DNA of 64,000 nt from Paraprevotella clara YIT 11840. Lineage in GTDB: Bacteria; Bacteroidota; Bacteroidia; Bacteroidales; Bacteroidaceae. The translations under genes were made by a program, and so were the position numbers. The notes under the pieces are model-generated. The model was not told the origin of the DNA. It did no database searches and saw only the letters and a program-made list of their open reading frames with translations. Every line of letters begins with the position of its first letter. Position 1 is the first letter of the stretch. Positions 38,201 to 47,636 of the stretch are shown one piece after another. The stretch lies in assembly GCF_000233955.1 (NCBI RefSeq), contig NZ_JH376597.1:310001-374000 (forward strand). Reading direction: 5' to 3'.

Positions 38201-40339
38201 ATGGAAGATTTCAACTTACTGGCCCCTCTACTGCTGGCCATTGTCGGCTTGTTAGCCGGCGCTATATTAAAGTCCATACTGAAACGAACCGGTTTTCCCT
38301 ATACCGTAGGACTGTTTGTATTCGGTTTACTGATAGGCCTCCTCAACCGTTTTCATTATTTCGACTTCATGCCACGCGTAGAAAATGCAGTGGCAACCGT
38401 AGCCGATACGAATCCGGATTTCATTCTATATGTTTTCCTCCCCATTTTGATATTCGATGCGGCATACGAGATGAACATGCACATCTTCAAGAAAACATTG
38501 GCCAATTCCACCCTGTTGGCTGTTCCCGGATTAGTAGTCTGCATGTTGCTTACAGCCGCCCTCATGATTGGCATCAGCCTGTTTGCTCCAGAGTACACCT
38601 CGTGGACATGGCCGTTGGCTCTCATGTTCGGCGCCCTCATCAGTGCAACCGACCCGGTAGCCGTCGTAGCTTTATTGCACGAACTGGGTACCAGCAAACG
38701 CTTCTCCACTTTAGTAGACGGAGAGTCTTTGCTCAACGATGGAACCGGCATCGTATGTTTCATGCTGTTTTTCGGAGCCTATACGCTTAGTGGAGCAAGC
38801 ACAGCTTCTCCCGTAGTGCAATTTCTGGAAGTCGTTATTGGCGGAATACTTTTAGGATTCTGCCTGGCCCGACTGACAATCTGGTTCATTACACGTATCA
38901 ACTCGGAAGAGATGATACAAAACAGCGTCATCATCCTTTCTGCCTACGTCACGTTTATTCTGTCCCAATACTATATGGGCATATCCGGTGTCATCGCTTT
39001 AGTGGCTTTCGGACTGACTATCTCTTATACCGGCCGCCCCAGACTGAAACCGCAAGTCAACGTATTCATGGAAAAGTTCTGGGGACTTCTTACCCATATA
39101 GCCAATACATTAGTCTTTATCATGGTCGGTGTGGTCATCGCAGTGAAGGTAGACCTGAATTGGTCCGACCTCATCATTTTGCTGCTTGTCTACGTAGGGC
39201 TGAACCTCATCCGGTTTGCCATGATCATGCTTTTCTACCCCGTTATGAAAAGATTGGGATACGGACTTTCCAAACGCGAGTCCGTCATTCTGACATGGGG
39301 TGGCCTGCGCGGAGCATTAGGTATGACACTGGCCCTGATGGTTTCTTACACACCGGGAATTCCGGAAGACATCAGACGACAGGTCTTGTTTCTCACAGCC
39401 GGTATCGTCACGCTCACTCTTTCCATCAATGCCACCACCATGCGTTGGCTACTGAGACGATTGGGCTTAATACAAGTTTCCAGTGCCAGAGTACTGATAG
39501 ACTCCAAAATCCAAGGATACTTACACGACAGTGCAGAAAAGTATATGGAAAAACTGTCTGCAAAGGCGGCATTGCACGACGCAAACTGGAACAAAGTGAA
39601 AAAATACCTTCCACCGTCTCTGTCTTTGTCTCCGTCCGGACCTCTTCCCACAATGGAATTCCTTTCCGAAATACGTCTCCGTATATTGGACCGCGAAAAG
39701 GCCGTATGCCATCAACTTTATGATGAAGGTGTCGTTTCGAAAACCACATTCCTTCATTTGATGAACTCTCTCGACGAGATGTATGACCATGACGGACAGT
39801 ATGCGTTAGACTACCGCCCCTCCATATTCAATTATTGCAACCGCACCTCCGTCCTGCCTCGTATCCAGAAGAAACTTCACTTGGGGGACAGCATCAGTTT
39901 CTACTTCCGTGAACGCATCGTAAACGTATATGACCTGGCCAGAGGGTTCATCATTTTACAAAACGAGGATCTGAACCTATTGAACGAACTCAACGCTTCC
40001 GAACTCCTCACACCCGATCAGAAAAAACGATTGGACATTCTTCGTACGGAAATCAACCATAACATAGACCGCATGAATCATGTCACCTTGCAACTGGAAC
40101 AAAATTACCCGAAGGCTTACCGCCATGCACTCACCGTCAAGTCTATCCGTATGATGCTCACTTACGAGCGCCGCACCATCCGTAAACTCCAGGACGATGG
40201 CGTGATTTCCGAAAAAGATGCAGAACGCTTTATCGAAAAAGTAGACGAGCGGACAGACCAAGGCAATTCTTTCCGCTATTCAATGCCGGGTACTCTATTA
40301 CGGGGAATACTCCACGCAATAAGCCCGAAGAAGAGATGA
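38201..40339 (+). CDS. CPA1-type cation:proton antiporter (NhaP/NHE family)
   Basis: The 712-residue protein has a 12-13 span N-terminal transport domain (to about residue 415) with CPA1 hallmarks TDPVAVVALLHELG and LVDGESLLNDGTGIV, in which Asp and Asn-Asp are the ion/proton site, and GLRGALGMTLALMVSY. A long cytoplasmic C-terminal region of about 290 residues follows, charged and helical (LRILDREKAVCHQLYDE; IDRMNHVTLQLEQNYPKAY), which usually regulates such exchangers. It exchanges Na+ or K+ for H+ across the inner membrane. It has its own promoter and terminator. Confidence 0.94.
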   Translation: MEDFNLLAPLLLAIVGLLAGAILKSILKRTGFPYTVGLFVFGLLIGLLNRFHYFDFMPRVENAVATVADTNPDFILYVFLPILIFDAAYEMNMHIFKKTLANSTLLAVPGLVVCMLLTAALMIGISLFAPEYTSWTWPLALMFGALISATDPVAVVALLHELGTSKRFSTLVDGESLLNDGTGIVCFMLFFGAYTLSGASTASPVVQFLEVVIGGILLGFCLARLTIWFITRINSEEMIQNSVIILSAYVTFILSQYYMGISGVIALVAFGLTISYTGRPRLKPQVNVFMEKFWGLLTHIANTLVFIMVGVVIAVKVDLNWSDLIILLLVYVGLNLIRFAMIMLFYPVMKRLGYGLSKRESVILTWGGLRGALGMTLALMVSYTPGIPEDIRRQVLFLTAGIVTLTLSINATTMRWLLRRLGLIQVSSARVLIDSKIQGYLHDSAEKYMEKLSAKAALHDANWNKVKKYLPPSLSLSPSGPLPTMEFLSEIRLRILDREKAVCHQLYDEGVVSKTTFLHLMNSLDEMYDHDGQYALDYRPSIFNYCNRTSVLPRIQKKLHLGDSISFYFRERIVNVYDLARGFIILQNEDLNLLNELNASELLTPDQKKRLDILRTEINHNIDRMNHVTLQLEQNYPKAYRHALTVKSIRMMLTYERRTIRKLQDDGVISEKDAERFIEKVDERTDQGNSFRYSMPGTLLRGILHAISPKKR

Positions 40340-40346
40340 CTCACAA

Positions 40347-40381
40347 TGGGACGGAACGTCAGGTTTCGTCCCACTTTATTT
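40347..40381 (+). terminator. Terminator after the CPA1 antiporter gene
   Basis: TGGGACGGAAC (40347-40357) pairs with GTTTCGTCCCA (40363-40373), one G-T pair, loop 5 nt, followed by CTTTATTT. It lies 8 nt after the antiporter stop. Confidence 0.75.
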
Positions 40382-40573
40382 CACCCTTTCTTCCAATTTC
40401 TTTTTCAGCACTCCCGTCCCATAACCACTCCATACATGTATAATTCGCCCTTCAGGCGATACAATCACGTAATGAGGAATACCTTTGATACCATAATGAG
40501 CGTATATTCCCACTGTACCCTGCATATCATTCAGGTTGACTCATGTACAAAACAATATCAGCTTTTTCTTCAT
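40376..40573 (-). pseudogene. Remnant of a thioredoxin-like/TlpA-type protein gene (internal deletion)
   Basis: On the - strand, the 54 residues ending at TAA 40376 read as the C-terminus of a redoxin/TlpA-like protein: VNLNDMQGTVGIYAHYGIKG, then IPHYVIVSPEGRIIHVWSGY and ending KKKLEERVK. The IPHY (cis-Pro) and PEGRI features are typical. A TGA sits directly upstream, and just before it is a start fragment, ATG at 40573 giving MKKKLILFCT, which looks like the beginning of a signal peptide. The simplest reading is one gene that lost its middle, including the CxxC active site. It also has almost no room for a promoter, being 16 nt from the terminator of ilvC. I judge it non-functional. Confidence 0.65.
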
Positions 40574-40588
40574 GGTACTACTAAATAT

Positions 40589-40629
40589 AAAACCCAAAGG
40601 TGTCGGTTTATCCGACACCTTTGGGTTTT
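40589..40629. terminator. Strong terminator at the 3' end of the ilv cluster
   Basis: A perfect 18-bp stem (AAAACCCAAAGGTGTCGG, 40589-40606, with 40612-40629) has a 5-nt loop. It lies 17 nt after the ilvC stop on the - strand and also closes transcription from the + side. Confidence 0.9.
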
Positions 40630-40646
40630 ATTAAATTTTTAATTCA

Positions 40647-41690
40647 TTAATTGTTCTCCGGACGCAATTTACGCACCGTTTCTGCCGTACGCCACATCTC
40701 ACTGTCGTGCAAAGCCTTCAATTCAGCTTCCAACTTCACACGGTAATCCGGTTTCGAGTTGGAATCAATCGAGATTTGCGCTTCATTACCGGTCACTACG
40801 CTCTGGTACAACTTTTGCACCACCGGCTTGATGGCATCGTGGAACGGTCCCATCCAATCCAATGCGCCACGCTGCGCTGTCGTAGAACAGTTGGCATACA
40901 TCCAGTCCATACCGTTCTTGGCAAACAACGGCATCAAGGATTGAGTCAATTCTTCCACCGTTTCATTGAAAGCCTCGGAAGGAGTATGTCCGTTCTCGCG
41001 CAACACTTCGTATTGTGCCAACAACAAGCCCTGGATAGCACCCATCAAAGAACCGCGCTCGCCGGTCAAATCGGATGTAGCCTCACGCTTGAATGTGGTC
41101 TCGAACAAATAACCTGAACCGATACCGATACCGAATGCCAATACTTTATCCAATGCCTTACCACTGGCGTCCTGATAAATAGCATAAGAAGAGTTCAAGC
41201 CACGGCCTTCGAGGAACATCGTGCGCAATGAAGTGCCCGAACCTTTGGGAGCCACCATAATGACGTCAATATCTTTAGGAGGCACCACGCCCGTACGATC
41301 ACTCCAGTTAATAGCGAAACCATGAGAGAAATACAAGGTCTTGCCCGGAGTCAGATAAGGCTTGATGGTCGGCCACAACTGCATCTGAGCTGCATCGGAA
41401 AGCAACATGCAAACTATCGTACCCTTTTCGGCAGCTTCCTCAAGAGAAAACAAAGTCTCTCCCGGCACCCAGCCGTCAGCCACAGCCTTGTCGTATGTCT
41501 TGCCCTGACGCTGGCCTACAATTACATTAAAACCGTTATCACGCAGGTTACAAGCCTGACCGGGTCCTTGAACACCATACCCTAAAACTGCAATCGTCTC
41601 GTTCTTCAATATTTCACGAGCCTTTTCCAATGGAAATTCCTCACGGGTCATCACGGTCTCGATAACACCGCCAAAATTCAATTCTGCCAT
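40647..41690 (-). CDS. ilvC: Ketol-acid reductoisomerase
   Basis: IlvC converts acetolactate (or acetohydroxybutyrate) to the dihydroxy-acid using NAD(P)H and Mg2+, in valine/isoleucine synthesis. The 347-residue protein has the Rossmann motif VLGYGVQGPGQACNLRDNG, the catalytic domain (LAFGIGIGSGYLFETTFKREATSDLTGERG; acid residues in EELTQSLMPL) and the class I length. It is the last gene of the - strand ilv cluster, 112 nt after the thioesterase gene and with its own -7 element, so it may be transcribed both with and apart from the cluster. Confidence 0.97.
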   Translation of the reverse strand: MAELNFGGVIETVMTREEFPLEKAREILKNETIAVLGYGVQGPGQACNLRDNGFNVIVGQRQGKTYDKAVADGWVPGETLFSLEEAAEKGTIVCMLLSDAAQMQLWPTIKPYLTPGKTLYFSHGFAINWSDRTGVVPPKDIDVIMVAPKGSGTSLRTMFLEGRGLNSSYAIYQDASGKALDKVLAFGIGIGSGYLFETTFKREATSDLTGERGSLMGAIQGLLLAQYEVLRENGHTPSEAFNETVEELTQSLMPLFAKNGMDWMYANCSTTAQRGALDWMGPFHDAIKPVVQKLYQSVVTGNEAQISIDSNSKPDYRVKLEAELKALHDSEMWRTAETVRKLRPENN

Positions 41691-41762
41691 TTTCTATTTC
41701 TGTTTTGTGCGACAAATAGCCGCGTTCTTTATTAAAATTCTTTTTTGTACGAAACTCGACGA

Positions 41763-41770
41763 CAAAGTTA
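41763..41770 (-). promoter_or_regulatory. ilvC -7 element
   Basis: TAACTTTG on the - strand, a perfect TAnnTTTG match, in the 112-nt gap upstream of ilvC; a TTG at 41795-41793 is 22 nt further upstream as a possible -33. Confidence 0.6.
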
Positions 41771-41802
41771 CAAAATTATTCTAATACACCTACAATAAAT
41801 TG

Positions 41803-42570
41803 CTATTTGTTATCAAATTTAAGTTTACTTCGACACACGACTTCCCCTTCGGGATTCTCTCCGCCGACGTTTTTACGCACTTCGATATCGTAAGTCCCAT
41901 CCTCGTTTTCCTCGCGGAAGAAGCTGAGCGTGTCGCCGGAATAGCTTTCGGCCACGTACGCCATTTCAAAACGGCGGATGACATGTCCGGCATACCAATC
42001 TTTGGAAAACAAGTCCAACACGTGTTCAATATATTTAATACTGTTCACATGCCCGTTGATGTCAATATCACTATAATACACATCCATAGAACGTACCGGC
42101 ATACAACTGCTCACTTTGATACGACCGGGCTTCTCTATCGGACAAGCCTTTTCCGTCTCTATATAGTCCACGATGTCACCGCCGTGCAGCGACAACAAGT
42201 CGGCCGGTTTGCGGGTATCCATATTGATCATGGCCCACACGGAACGCGCATAACCGTAAACCTTCCCGTCCTTCCCGTAAATGGCAAAGTTACGGTCGGT
42301 AAACAAACGGTACACGTTCTCCACCCACGTATCTACCGAGAATTCCTCATATTGAGCCGGCATATCTTCCAATTCGATGGCCAAGCGTGACAGTACCCAC
42401 GTATAGTTACTCTCATTCAGTTCCGCCATACCGAAACCGCGCTCCGTGGCATGGAATCCGGCACAGTTGAGCAAATGGTTGCCCAACACCCCCATGAAAA
42501 GCCTTCCCGTGAAATCCACGTGAAAAGGTTCGGCCACAAACGAGTAAGTCCCTACTTTATTCTCTTTCAT
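41803..42570 (-). CDS. Acyl-[ACP] thioesterase (FatA/FatB-like)
   Basis: The 255-residue protein has two hot-dog domains and matches the acyl-ACP thioesterase family (PF01643). The active-site region DIDINGHVNSIKYIEHVLD carries the Asn and His residues used by plant and bacterial thioesterases. The N-terminal half shows EPFHVDFTGRLFMGVLGNHLLNCAG and WVLSRLAIELEDMPAQYEEF. It hydrolyses acyl-ACP to free fatty acid. It sits 17 nt after ilvN and before ilvC, a placement I know from Bacteroides. Branched-chain 2-keto acids from this pathway seed iso/anteiso fatty acids, so the placement may link amino-acid and branched fatty-acid metabolism; that is an inference. Confidence 0.93.
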   Translation of the reverse strand: MKENKVGTYSFVAEPFHVDFTGRLFMGVLGNHLLNCAGFHATERGFGMAELNESNYTWVLSRLAIELEDMPAQYEEFSVDTWVENVYRLFTDRNFAIYGKDGKVYGYARSVWAMINMDTRKPADLLSLHGGDIVDYIETEKACPIEKPGRIKVSSCMPVRSMDVYYSDIDINGHVNSIKYIEHVLDLFSKDWYAGHVIRRFEMAYVAESYSGDTLSFFREENEDGTYDIEVRKNVGGENPEGEVVCRSKLKFDNK

Positions 42571-42587
42571 TCGAATCCTTACCTTAT

Positions 42588-43151
42588 TTATTCCTTATTC
42601 TGAAGATCCTCGTACGCACGCCGCCGTTCTTCCAAAAACTCGTCCAGATATTCCGTGCAACTCTTCGTAATGGCAATACGCCCCGAACGCACGTATTGCA
42701 ACACGCACTTATACTCATTCAAGGCGAAATAAAGCGACATGATATCGTCCGTCATTCCCTTTTTGCTGACCACGGTATAAGTCGGATTCACCTCCACAAT
42801 CTGCGCTCCGTGCTGACGTACGGCCTTCGAGATGTCCGGATTCTCCAACACCTTGGGAGTAGCCAGCTTATAAAGCGCCACTTCCTGGATGAAGATTTCG
42901 TCGTCCGTGAAATAATGAGCCTGGAGCACATCTATGCGTTTCTCTATCTGTTTGGTGATAACCTGTATCTGTTCCTCCGTGCTCCAACAGGTAATGGTGT
43001 ACTTATGCACCCCCTTTATACTGGAAGCCGACACATTCAGACTTTCGATATTCACCTGCCTGCGGGTAAAAACCGCCGTCACCTGATTCAAAAGCCCCGC
43101 AAAGTTCTCGGAGAAAACAATCAAGGTATAGAATTTCTTCTCTTGTTCCAT
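42588..43151 (-). CDS. ilvN: Acetolactate synthase small (regulatory) subunit
   Basis: The 187-residue protein is the ACT-domain regulatory subunit of acetolactate synthase, giving valine feedback control. The N-terminal ACT motif is visible in FYTLIVFSENFAGLLNQVTAVFTRRQVNIESLNVS, followed by a C-terminal subunit-contact domain. It starts 15 nt after ilvB and ends 17 nt before the thioesterase gene. Called ilvH in some genomes. Confidence 0.95.
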   Translation of the reverse strand: MEQEKKFYTLIVFSENFAGLLNQVTAVFTRRQVNIESLNVSASSIKGVHKYTITCWSTEEQIQVITKQIEKRIDVLQAHYFTDDEIFIQEVALYKLATPKVLENPDISKAVRQHGAQIVEVNPTYTVVSKKGMTDDIMSLYFALNEYKCVLQYVRSGRIAITKSCTEYLDEFLEERRRAYEDLQNKE

Positions 43152-43166
43152 CTAAAAATCCTCCCG

Positions 43167-44864
43167 TTAATAATCCAAAACCATGTCGTCCACGTCATTG
43201 CCCGGACAACACATCGGCAACACACGACCTTCTTCTATCACGGCCACCTGCAACAAGTAAGGCCCATCCGTATCGACCATCTCCTGTATGGCCGCAGCCA
43301 AATCCTCACGCTCCACGACCGTACGGTTCGGTATGCCATAAGCCGAAGCAATCATATTGTAGTCCGGATTCATCATCGGCGTGAAAGAATACCGTTTCCC
43401 GAAGAACATTTCCTGCCACTGGCGCACATTACCCAGATAGTTGTTATTGAGCAATATGATTTTCACCGGACTGCGTTGTTCCATAATCGTGCCCAACTCC
43501 TGAAGTGTCATCTGAATGCCTCCGTCGCCTAAAAAGAGACATACCATACGTCCCGGAGCGCCGAATGTGGCTCCGATGGCAGCCGGCAATCCGAATCCCA
43601 TCGTCCCCATACCGCCGGAGGTTACGATGCTGCGTTGTTCCGAGAATTTGAAATAACGGGCAGCCATCATTTGGTTCTGTCCCACGTCGGTCACCAAGAC
43701 AGCCTTATTACCGGTCATCTCCGTTACCTTACGTACGACCTCCCCCATCTTTATCGGTCCGTCTGCCGGATGGATTTCAGGTTCTATCACTGCCTCCTTT
43801 TCTCTCTCGTGATGTTCTCCGAAGCTGTCAATCCATTCCGTATGCCGATTGGGTTTCACCTGTTCGAGCACCTGAGCCAACGTCTGTTTGCAATTTCCTA
43901 ACACGGCTACATCTACTGGTACATTCTTGTTGACTTCACTGGGATCTATTTCAAAATGTATCTTTTTGGCCTGACGGGCGTATGTACTTAACTTACCGGT
44001 GATACGGTCGTCGAAACGCATGCCTACGGCTATCAACACGTCACACTCCTGCGTCTTGATGCTGTTGGCCAGACTTCCGTGCATACCCAGCATACCCATA
44101 TTCAACGGATGGTCGGACGGCAAAGCAGACAAGCCCAACAAAGTGCAACCGGCAGGAATGTCGGCCCGTTCAATCAACTGACGGACTTCTTCTTGCGCGC
44201 CGCCAAGCTCAACCCCTTGTCCGACAAGGATAAACGGACGTTTCGCGTTGTTTATCAATGCAGCCGCCTGACGTATCGCCCACGGGTCGGTCTTGGGTAC
44301 AGGCACATAACTGCGAATGAAATCCGTACCCTGCGGTTCATAGTCCACCAAGCCAACCTGCGCGTTCTTGGCAAAGTCCAACACAACCGGCCCCGGCCTG
44401 CCGCTCTTGGCAATATAAAAGGCACGGCTTACCGCCCAGGCCACATCTTCCGGACGACGGATCTGATAGGCCCATTTGCTGATGGGTTGCGTCACACCTA
44501 CCAGGTCGCATTCCTGAAAAGCATCAGACCCCAACAAAGAAGCACCGACCTGACCGGCAATCACCACGATGGGCGTACTGTCCATCATGGCATCCGCAAT
44601 GCCGGTAATGGTGTTCGTCGCCCCCGGTCCACTGGTCACCAAAGCCACCCCGACCTTGCCCGACACACGGGCATACCCTTGTGCCGCATGGGTAGCCCCC
44701 TGCTCATGCCGTACCAATACATGGTTCAACTTATCTTTATATCCGTACAAGGCATCATATACCGGCATGATAGCTCCTCCCGGATAGCCGAAGAGCGTCG
44801 TAACCCCCTCGTGCTCCAACGAACGCATCAAAGCCTCTGCGCCTGTTATCTTTTCTTTTGCCAT
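43167..44864 (-). CDS. ilvB: Acetolactate synthase large (catalytic) subunit
   Basis: IlvB condenses pyruvate with pyruvate or 2-oxobutyrate, using thiamin diphosphate and FAD. The 565-residue protein has the N-terminal PYR domain (GAEALMRSLEHEGVTTLFGYPGGAIMPVYDALYG, catalytic Glu in HEQGATHAAQGYAR), a central FAD-contacting domain and the C-terminal ThDP-binding motif GDGGIQMTLQELGTI...LLNNNYLGN. It overlaps neither neighbour: 14 nt from ilvD and 15 nt from ilvN. Confidence 0.97.
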   Translation of the reverse strand: MAKEKITGAEALMRSLEHEGVTTLFGYPGGAIMPVYDALYGYKDKLNHVLVRHEQGATHAAQGYARVSGKVGVALVTSGPGATNTITGIADAMMDSTPIVVIAGQVGASLLGSDAFQECDLVGVTQPISKWAYQIRRPEDVAWAVSRAFYIAKSGRPGPVVLDFAKNAQVGLVDYEPQGTDFIRSYVPVPKTDPWAIRQAAALINNAKRPFILVGQGVELGGAQEEVRQLIERADIPAGCTLLGLSALPSDHPLNMGMLGMHGSLANSIKTQECDVLIAVGMRFDDRITGKLSTYARQAKKIHFEIDPSEVNKNVPVDVAVLGNCKQTLAQVLEQVKPNRHTEWIDSFGEHHEREKEAVIEPEIHPADGPIKMGEVVRKVTEMTGNKAVLVTDVGQNQMMAARYFKFSEQRSIVTSGGMGTMGFGLPAAIGATFGAPGRMVCLFLGDGGIQMTLQELGTIMEQRSPVKIILLNNNYLGNVRQWQEMFFGKRYSFTPMMNPDYNMIASAYGIPNRTVVEREDLAAAIQEMVDTDGPYLLQVAVIEEGRVLPMCCPGNDVDDMVLDY

Positions 44865-44878
44865 ATTGAATACTGTTT

Positions 44879-46681
44879 TTAATCTATCATACGAACTCCA
44901 CCCTTGTCGGCCGAACTCACCATCGAAGCGTATGCTTTCAGCGATTTGGGTACGACACGCTTACGCGTCATCGGACGTTGCGGACGGGCTTCCAATTCAG
45001 CTTCGCTCAACTTGACATTGATGCTCCGGTTCGGGATGTCTATTTCGATAATGTCTCCGTCCACAATCTTACCGATATTCCCACCGGCTGCCGCTTCGGG
45101 CGAAATATGGCCGATACTCAAACCGGAAGTTCCTCCGGAAAAACGCCCGTCGGTAATCAGGGCGCACTCTTTTCCCAAATGGCGGCTTTTCAGATAGGAT
45201 GTCGGATAAAGCATCTCCTGCATACCCGGCCCGCCCTTCGGTCCTTCGTGAGTGATGACCACCACGTCACCACTTACCACACTGCCGTTCAGGATGCCTT
45301 CGCAAGCATCTTCCTGAGAATCGAACACCTTGGCCGGACCGCTGAAATGCCAGATGCTTTCGTCCACTCCGGCCGTCTTCACCACGCAACCGTCTTGGGC
45401 AATATTCCCGAACAACACGGCCAGACCGCCGTCCTTGCTGTAAGCATGTTCCACATCGCGGATGCACCCTGTGGCACGGTCGGTGTCTAACGTATCGTAC
45501 ACCTTGCTCTGCGAACCCATCTTGTTACTGAAGACTCCGCCCGGCGCACTGCTGTAAATACGCTGCGCCTCATCGTCCACCTGTCCGGAGGTAATACTAT
45601 ATTTCGCAATATCTTCGCCTAAAGTACGGCCGTTCACCCTGCGGCACGACGTATCCAACAAACCGGCCTTTGTCAATTCACCTAATATATTAAGGATACC
45701 GCCCGCACGGTTACATTCCTGGATGGAATACTTCTGCGTGTTGGGCGCCAACTTGCATAGGCAGGGCACTTTACGGCTCAGCGCGTCGATGTCCGCCATC
45801 TTGAAGTCCACCCCGGCTTCGTTGGCCACGGCCAACAGATGAAGCACGGTGTTGGACGATCCGCCCATGGCAATATCCAACGTCATGGCGTTCAGGAAAG
45901 CCTGGCGCGTGGCGATGCTCTTCGGCAATACGCTCTCATCCCCTTCCTCATAATATTTGAACGCATTCTCTACCACTAATTTGGCCGCATCCTGAAACAA
46001 ACGGATACGATTGGCATGCGTCGCCAAAATAGTCCCGTTCCCCGGGAGGGAAAGTCCGATAGCCTCCGTCAGGCTGTTCATGGAGTTGGCTGTAAACATC
46101 CCCGAACAACTACCGCAACCGGGACAAGCACAAGCCTCAATCTTCGCCATCTCCTCATCGCTCACCGACGTATCGGCTCCTTTGATCATAGCCGTAATCA
46201 AATCGGCATTCTCCCCGTTGATTTTGTGTGCCTCCATCGGCCCTCCGGAAACAAACACCGTAGGGATATTCAAGCGCATACTGGCCATCAACATACCCGG
46301 CGTGATCTTGTCGCAATTCGAAATGCAAATCATGGCATCCGCCTTATGCGCGTTGACCATATACTCCACGCTGTCGGCGATGATGTCGCGCGAAGGCAGA
46401 GAATACAGCATCCCGTCGTGCCCCATGGCGATACCGTCGTCGATGGCTATCGTATTGAACTCCGCAGCATAACATCCCATCTTTTCGATTTCGGCTTTCA
46501 CCATCTGCCCGATTTCATGCAAATGAGTATGCCCCGGCACGAACTGGGTGAAAGAATTGACGATGGCCACGATCGGCTTCCCGAACTGTTCACGTTTCAT
46601 CCCATTGGCCACCCACAATGCACGGGCTCCCGCCATACGGCGTCCTTCAGTGCTCTGCGCACTGCGCAACTTATGTTTCAT
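44879..46681 (-). CDS. ilvD: Dihydroxy-acid dehydratase
   Basis: IlvD dehydrates the dihydroxy acids to 2-keto acids, third step in valine/isoleucine synthesis. The 600-residue protein has the iron-sulfur cysteines in [16 protein letters not shown] and [20 protein letters not shown], and the C-terminal [22 protein letters not shown]-like region ([17 protein letters not shown]). It is the first gene of the ilvD-ilvB-ilvN-thioesterase-ilvC cluster and starts near a good promoter, so branched-chain amino-acid synthesis is driven from here. Confidence 0.97.
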   Translation of the reverse strand: MKHKLRSAQSTEGRRMAGARALWVANGMKREQFGKPIVAIVNSFTQFVPGHTHLHEIGQMVKAEIEKMGCYAAEFNTIAIDDGIAMGHDGMLYSLPSRDIIADSVEYMVNAHKADAMICISNCDKITPGMLMASMRLNIPTVFVSGGPMEAHKINGENADLITAMIKGADTSVSDEEMAKIEACACPGCGSCSGMFTANSMNSLTEAIGLSLPGNGTILATHANRIRLFQDAAKLVVENAFKYYEEGDESVLPKSIATRQAFLNAMTLDIAMGGSSNTVLHLLAVANEAGVDFKMADIDALSRKVPCLCKLAPNTQKYSIQECNRAGGILNILGELTKAGLLDTSCRRVNGRTLGEDIAKYSITSGQVDDEAQRIYSSAPGGVFSNKMGSQSKVYDTLDTDRATGCIRDVEHAYSKDGGLAVLFGNIAQDGCVVKTAGVDESIWHFSGPAKVFDSQEDACEGILNGSVVSGDVVVITHEGPKGGPGMQEMLYPTSYLKSRHLGKECALITDGRFSGGTSGLSIGHISPEAAAGGNIGKIVDGDIIEIDIPNRSINVKLSEAELEARPQRPMTRKRVVPKSLKAYASMVSSADKGGVRMID

Positions 46682-46718
46682 CTTTATAGCGTTTTTATAC
46701 TTTTTCTTTATAGTGCTG

Positions 46719-46750
46719 CAAATTTAGCCCCTTTTTTCATATTAGACAAA
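46719..46750 (-). promoter_or_regulatory. Promoter of the ilv operon
   Basis: On the - strand, a -33 TTTTG (46750-46746) and a -7 TAAATTTG (46726-46719) are separated by 19 nt, a nearly ideal Bacteroidota promoter. The leader would be about 30 nt, too short for a T-box or leader-peptide attenuator. Confidence 0.75.
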
Positions 46751-47608
46751 AGTTTAGGGTATAAAAGTGAGATACACATAAACAATAGTTATCAAATCGA
46801 GCGGTATTAAACAAAATCAACATAAACACCACTGTATTTAATTTCAAACTATCACTTAAGCCTTGCAAATATATCATAGAGTCATCAAAACCATACCCTC
46901 ACAAGCTTCTGCTGTTTCGGCAAAGCTTGATTTTTTCTTATCTCTCCGGCATATACCTCCGCTATGTCTTTTTATTCTTTCAAGCCATGAGACTTCCGCA
47001 AATCATATCTTTTTCGCTGACAAAATGTAAGTCATAAGCCCCTTTCTCTAAAGGACAACATTCTGATTCCGGACGCATTCCACGAGGTATTATCCTATTT
47101 TTGAATACAAAAATTTATATTTAAGCCTTGTTTTTTACTTCCTTTAACTCAAAGTGCGTTTCAATCACAGCCGAATGATTTTTCGTTCGGAGCAAAAAAC
47201 ATTTTTTATCTCCGCAGATTGCGTACCCATCTTCTGCGCCCTCTCGGAAAAAACACCTGAAAGCGAAACCGGAATATGCTTTTGCTAACTATTTTTTCTC
47301 TAAAAGGAACACGTTTGCAGTCAAAAAACGGATGGCAATATGTCACGCTGTTGCTACCTCATATACGTACGTCTCTTCACTCACGTCTACATACCAAGTT
47401 TATTTGTCGCACAAATTAAAAGCAAAACCACTGATTGGTTGTCAAAAGGATATTCTCCCAGCACGTAAGAATCACGTATTTTCAAACCAATCCGGTCTGG
47501 ATACAAAATAACGAAATCTCACAGGGGATGGATTGACAATTTGACAAATCGCCACACCCGCCCCAAAAAATCATCCCATATCTTGTGAGCAACTTTCTTT
47601 TTTATTCG
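46751..47608. other. ~860-bp gene-free gap
   Basis: No open frame with credible start, signal or family match is seen. The gap holds one copy of the 22-bp repeat family (47162-47190) and many short A/T tracts. I see no tRNA, attachment site or transposase remnant. Confidence 0.55.
47162..47190 (+). repeat. 22-bp intergenic repeat copy with hairpin
   Basis: CAATCACA followed by GCCGAATGATTTTTC (47170-47184) matches the repeat family; CCGAA...TTCGG (47171-47175, 47186-47190) forms a short hairpin. Confidence 0.55.
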
Positions 47609-47616
47609 TAACTTTA
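47609..47616 (+). promoter_or_regulatory. -7 element of the double GNAT gene
   Basis: TAACTTTA, one mismatch from TAnnTTTG, lies 20 nt before the ATG at 47637. Confidence 0.45.
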
Positions 47617-47636
47617 CCACGTTTAAAATTCAAAAC

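Noticed and set aside
46682-46750. T-box, riboswitch or leader-peptide attenuator before the ilv operon
   Set aside because: The leader from the -7 element to ilvD is only about 30 nt and has no hairpin or peptide.
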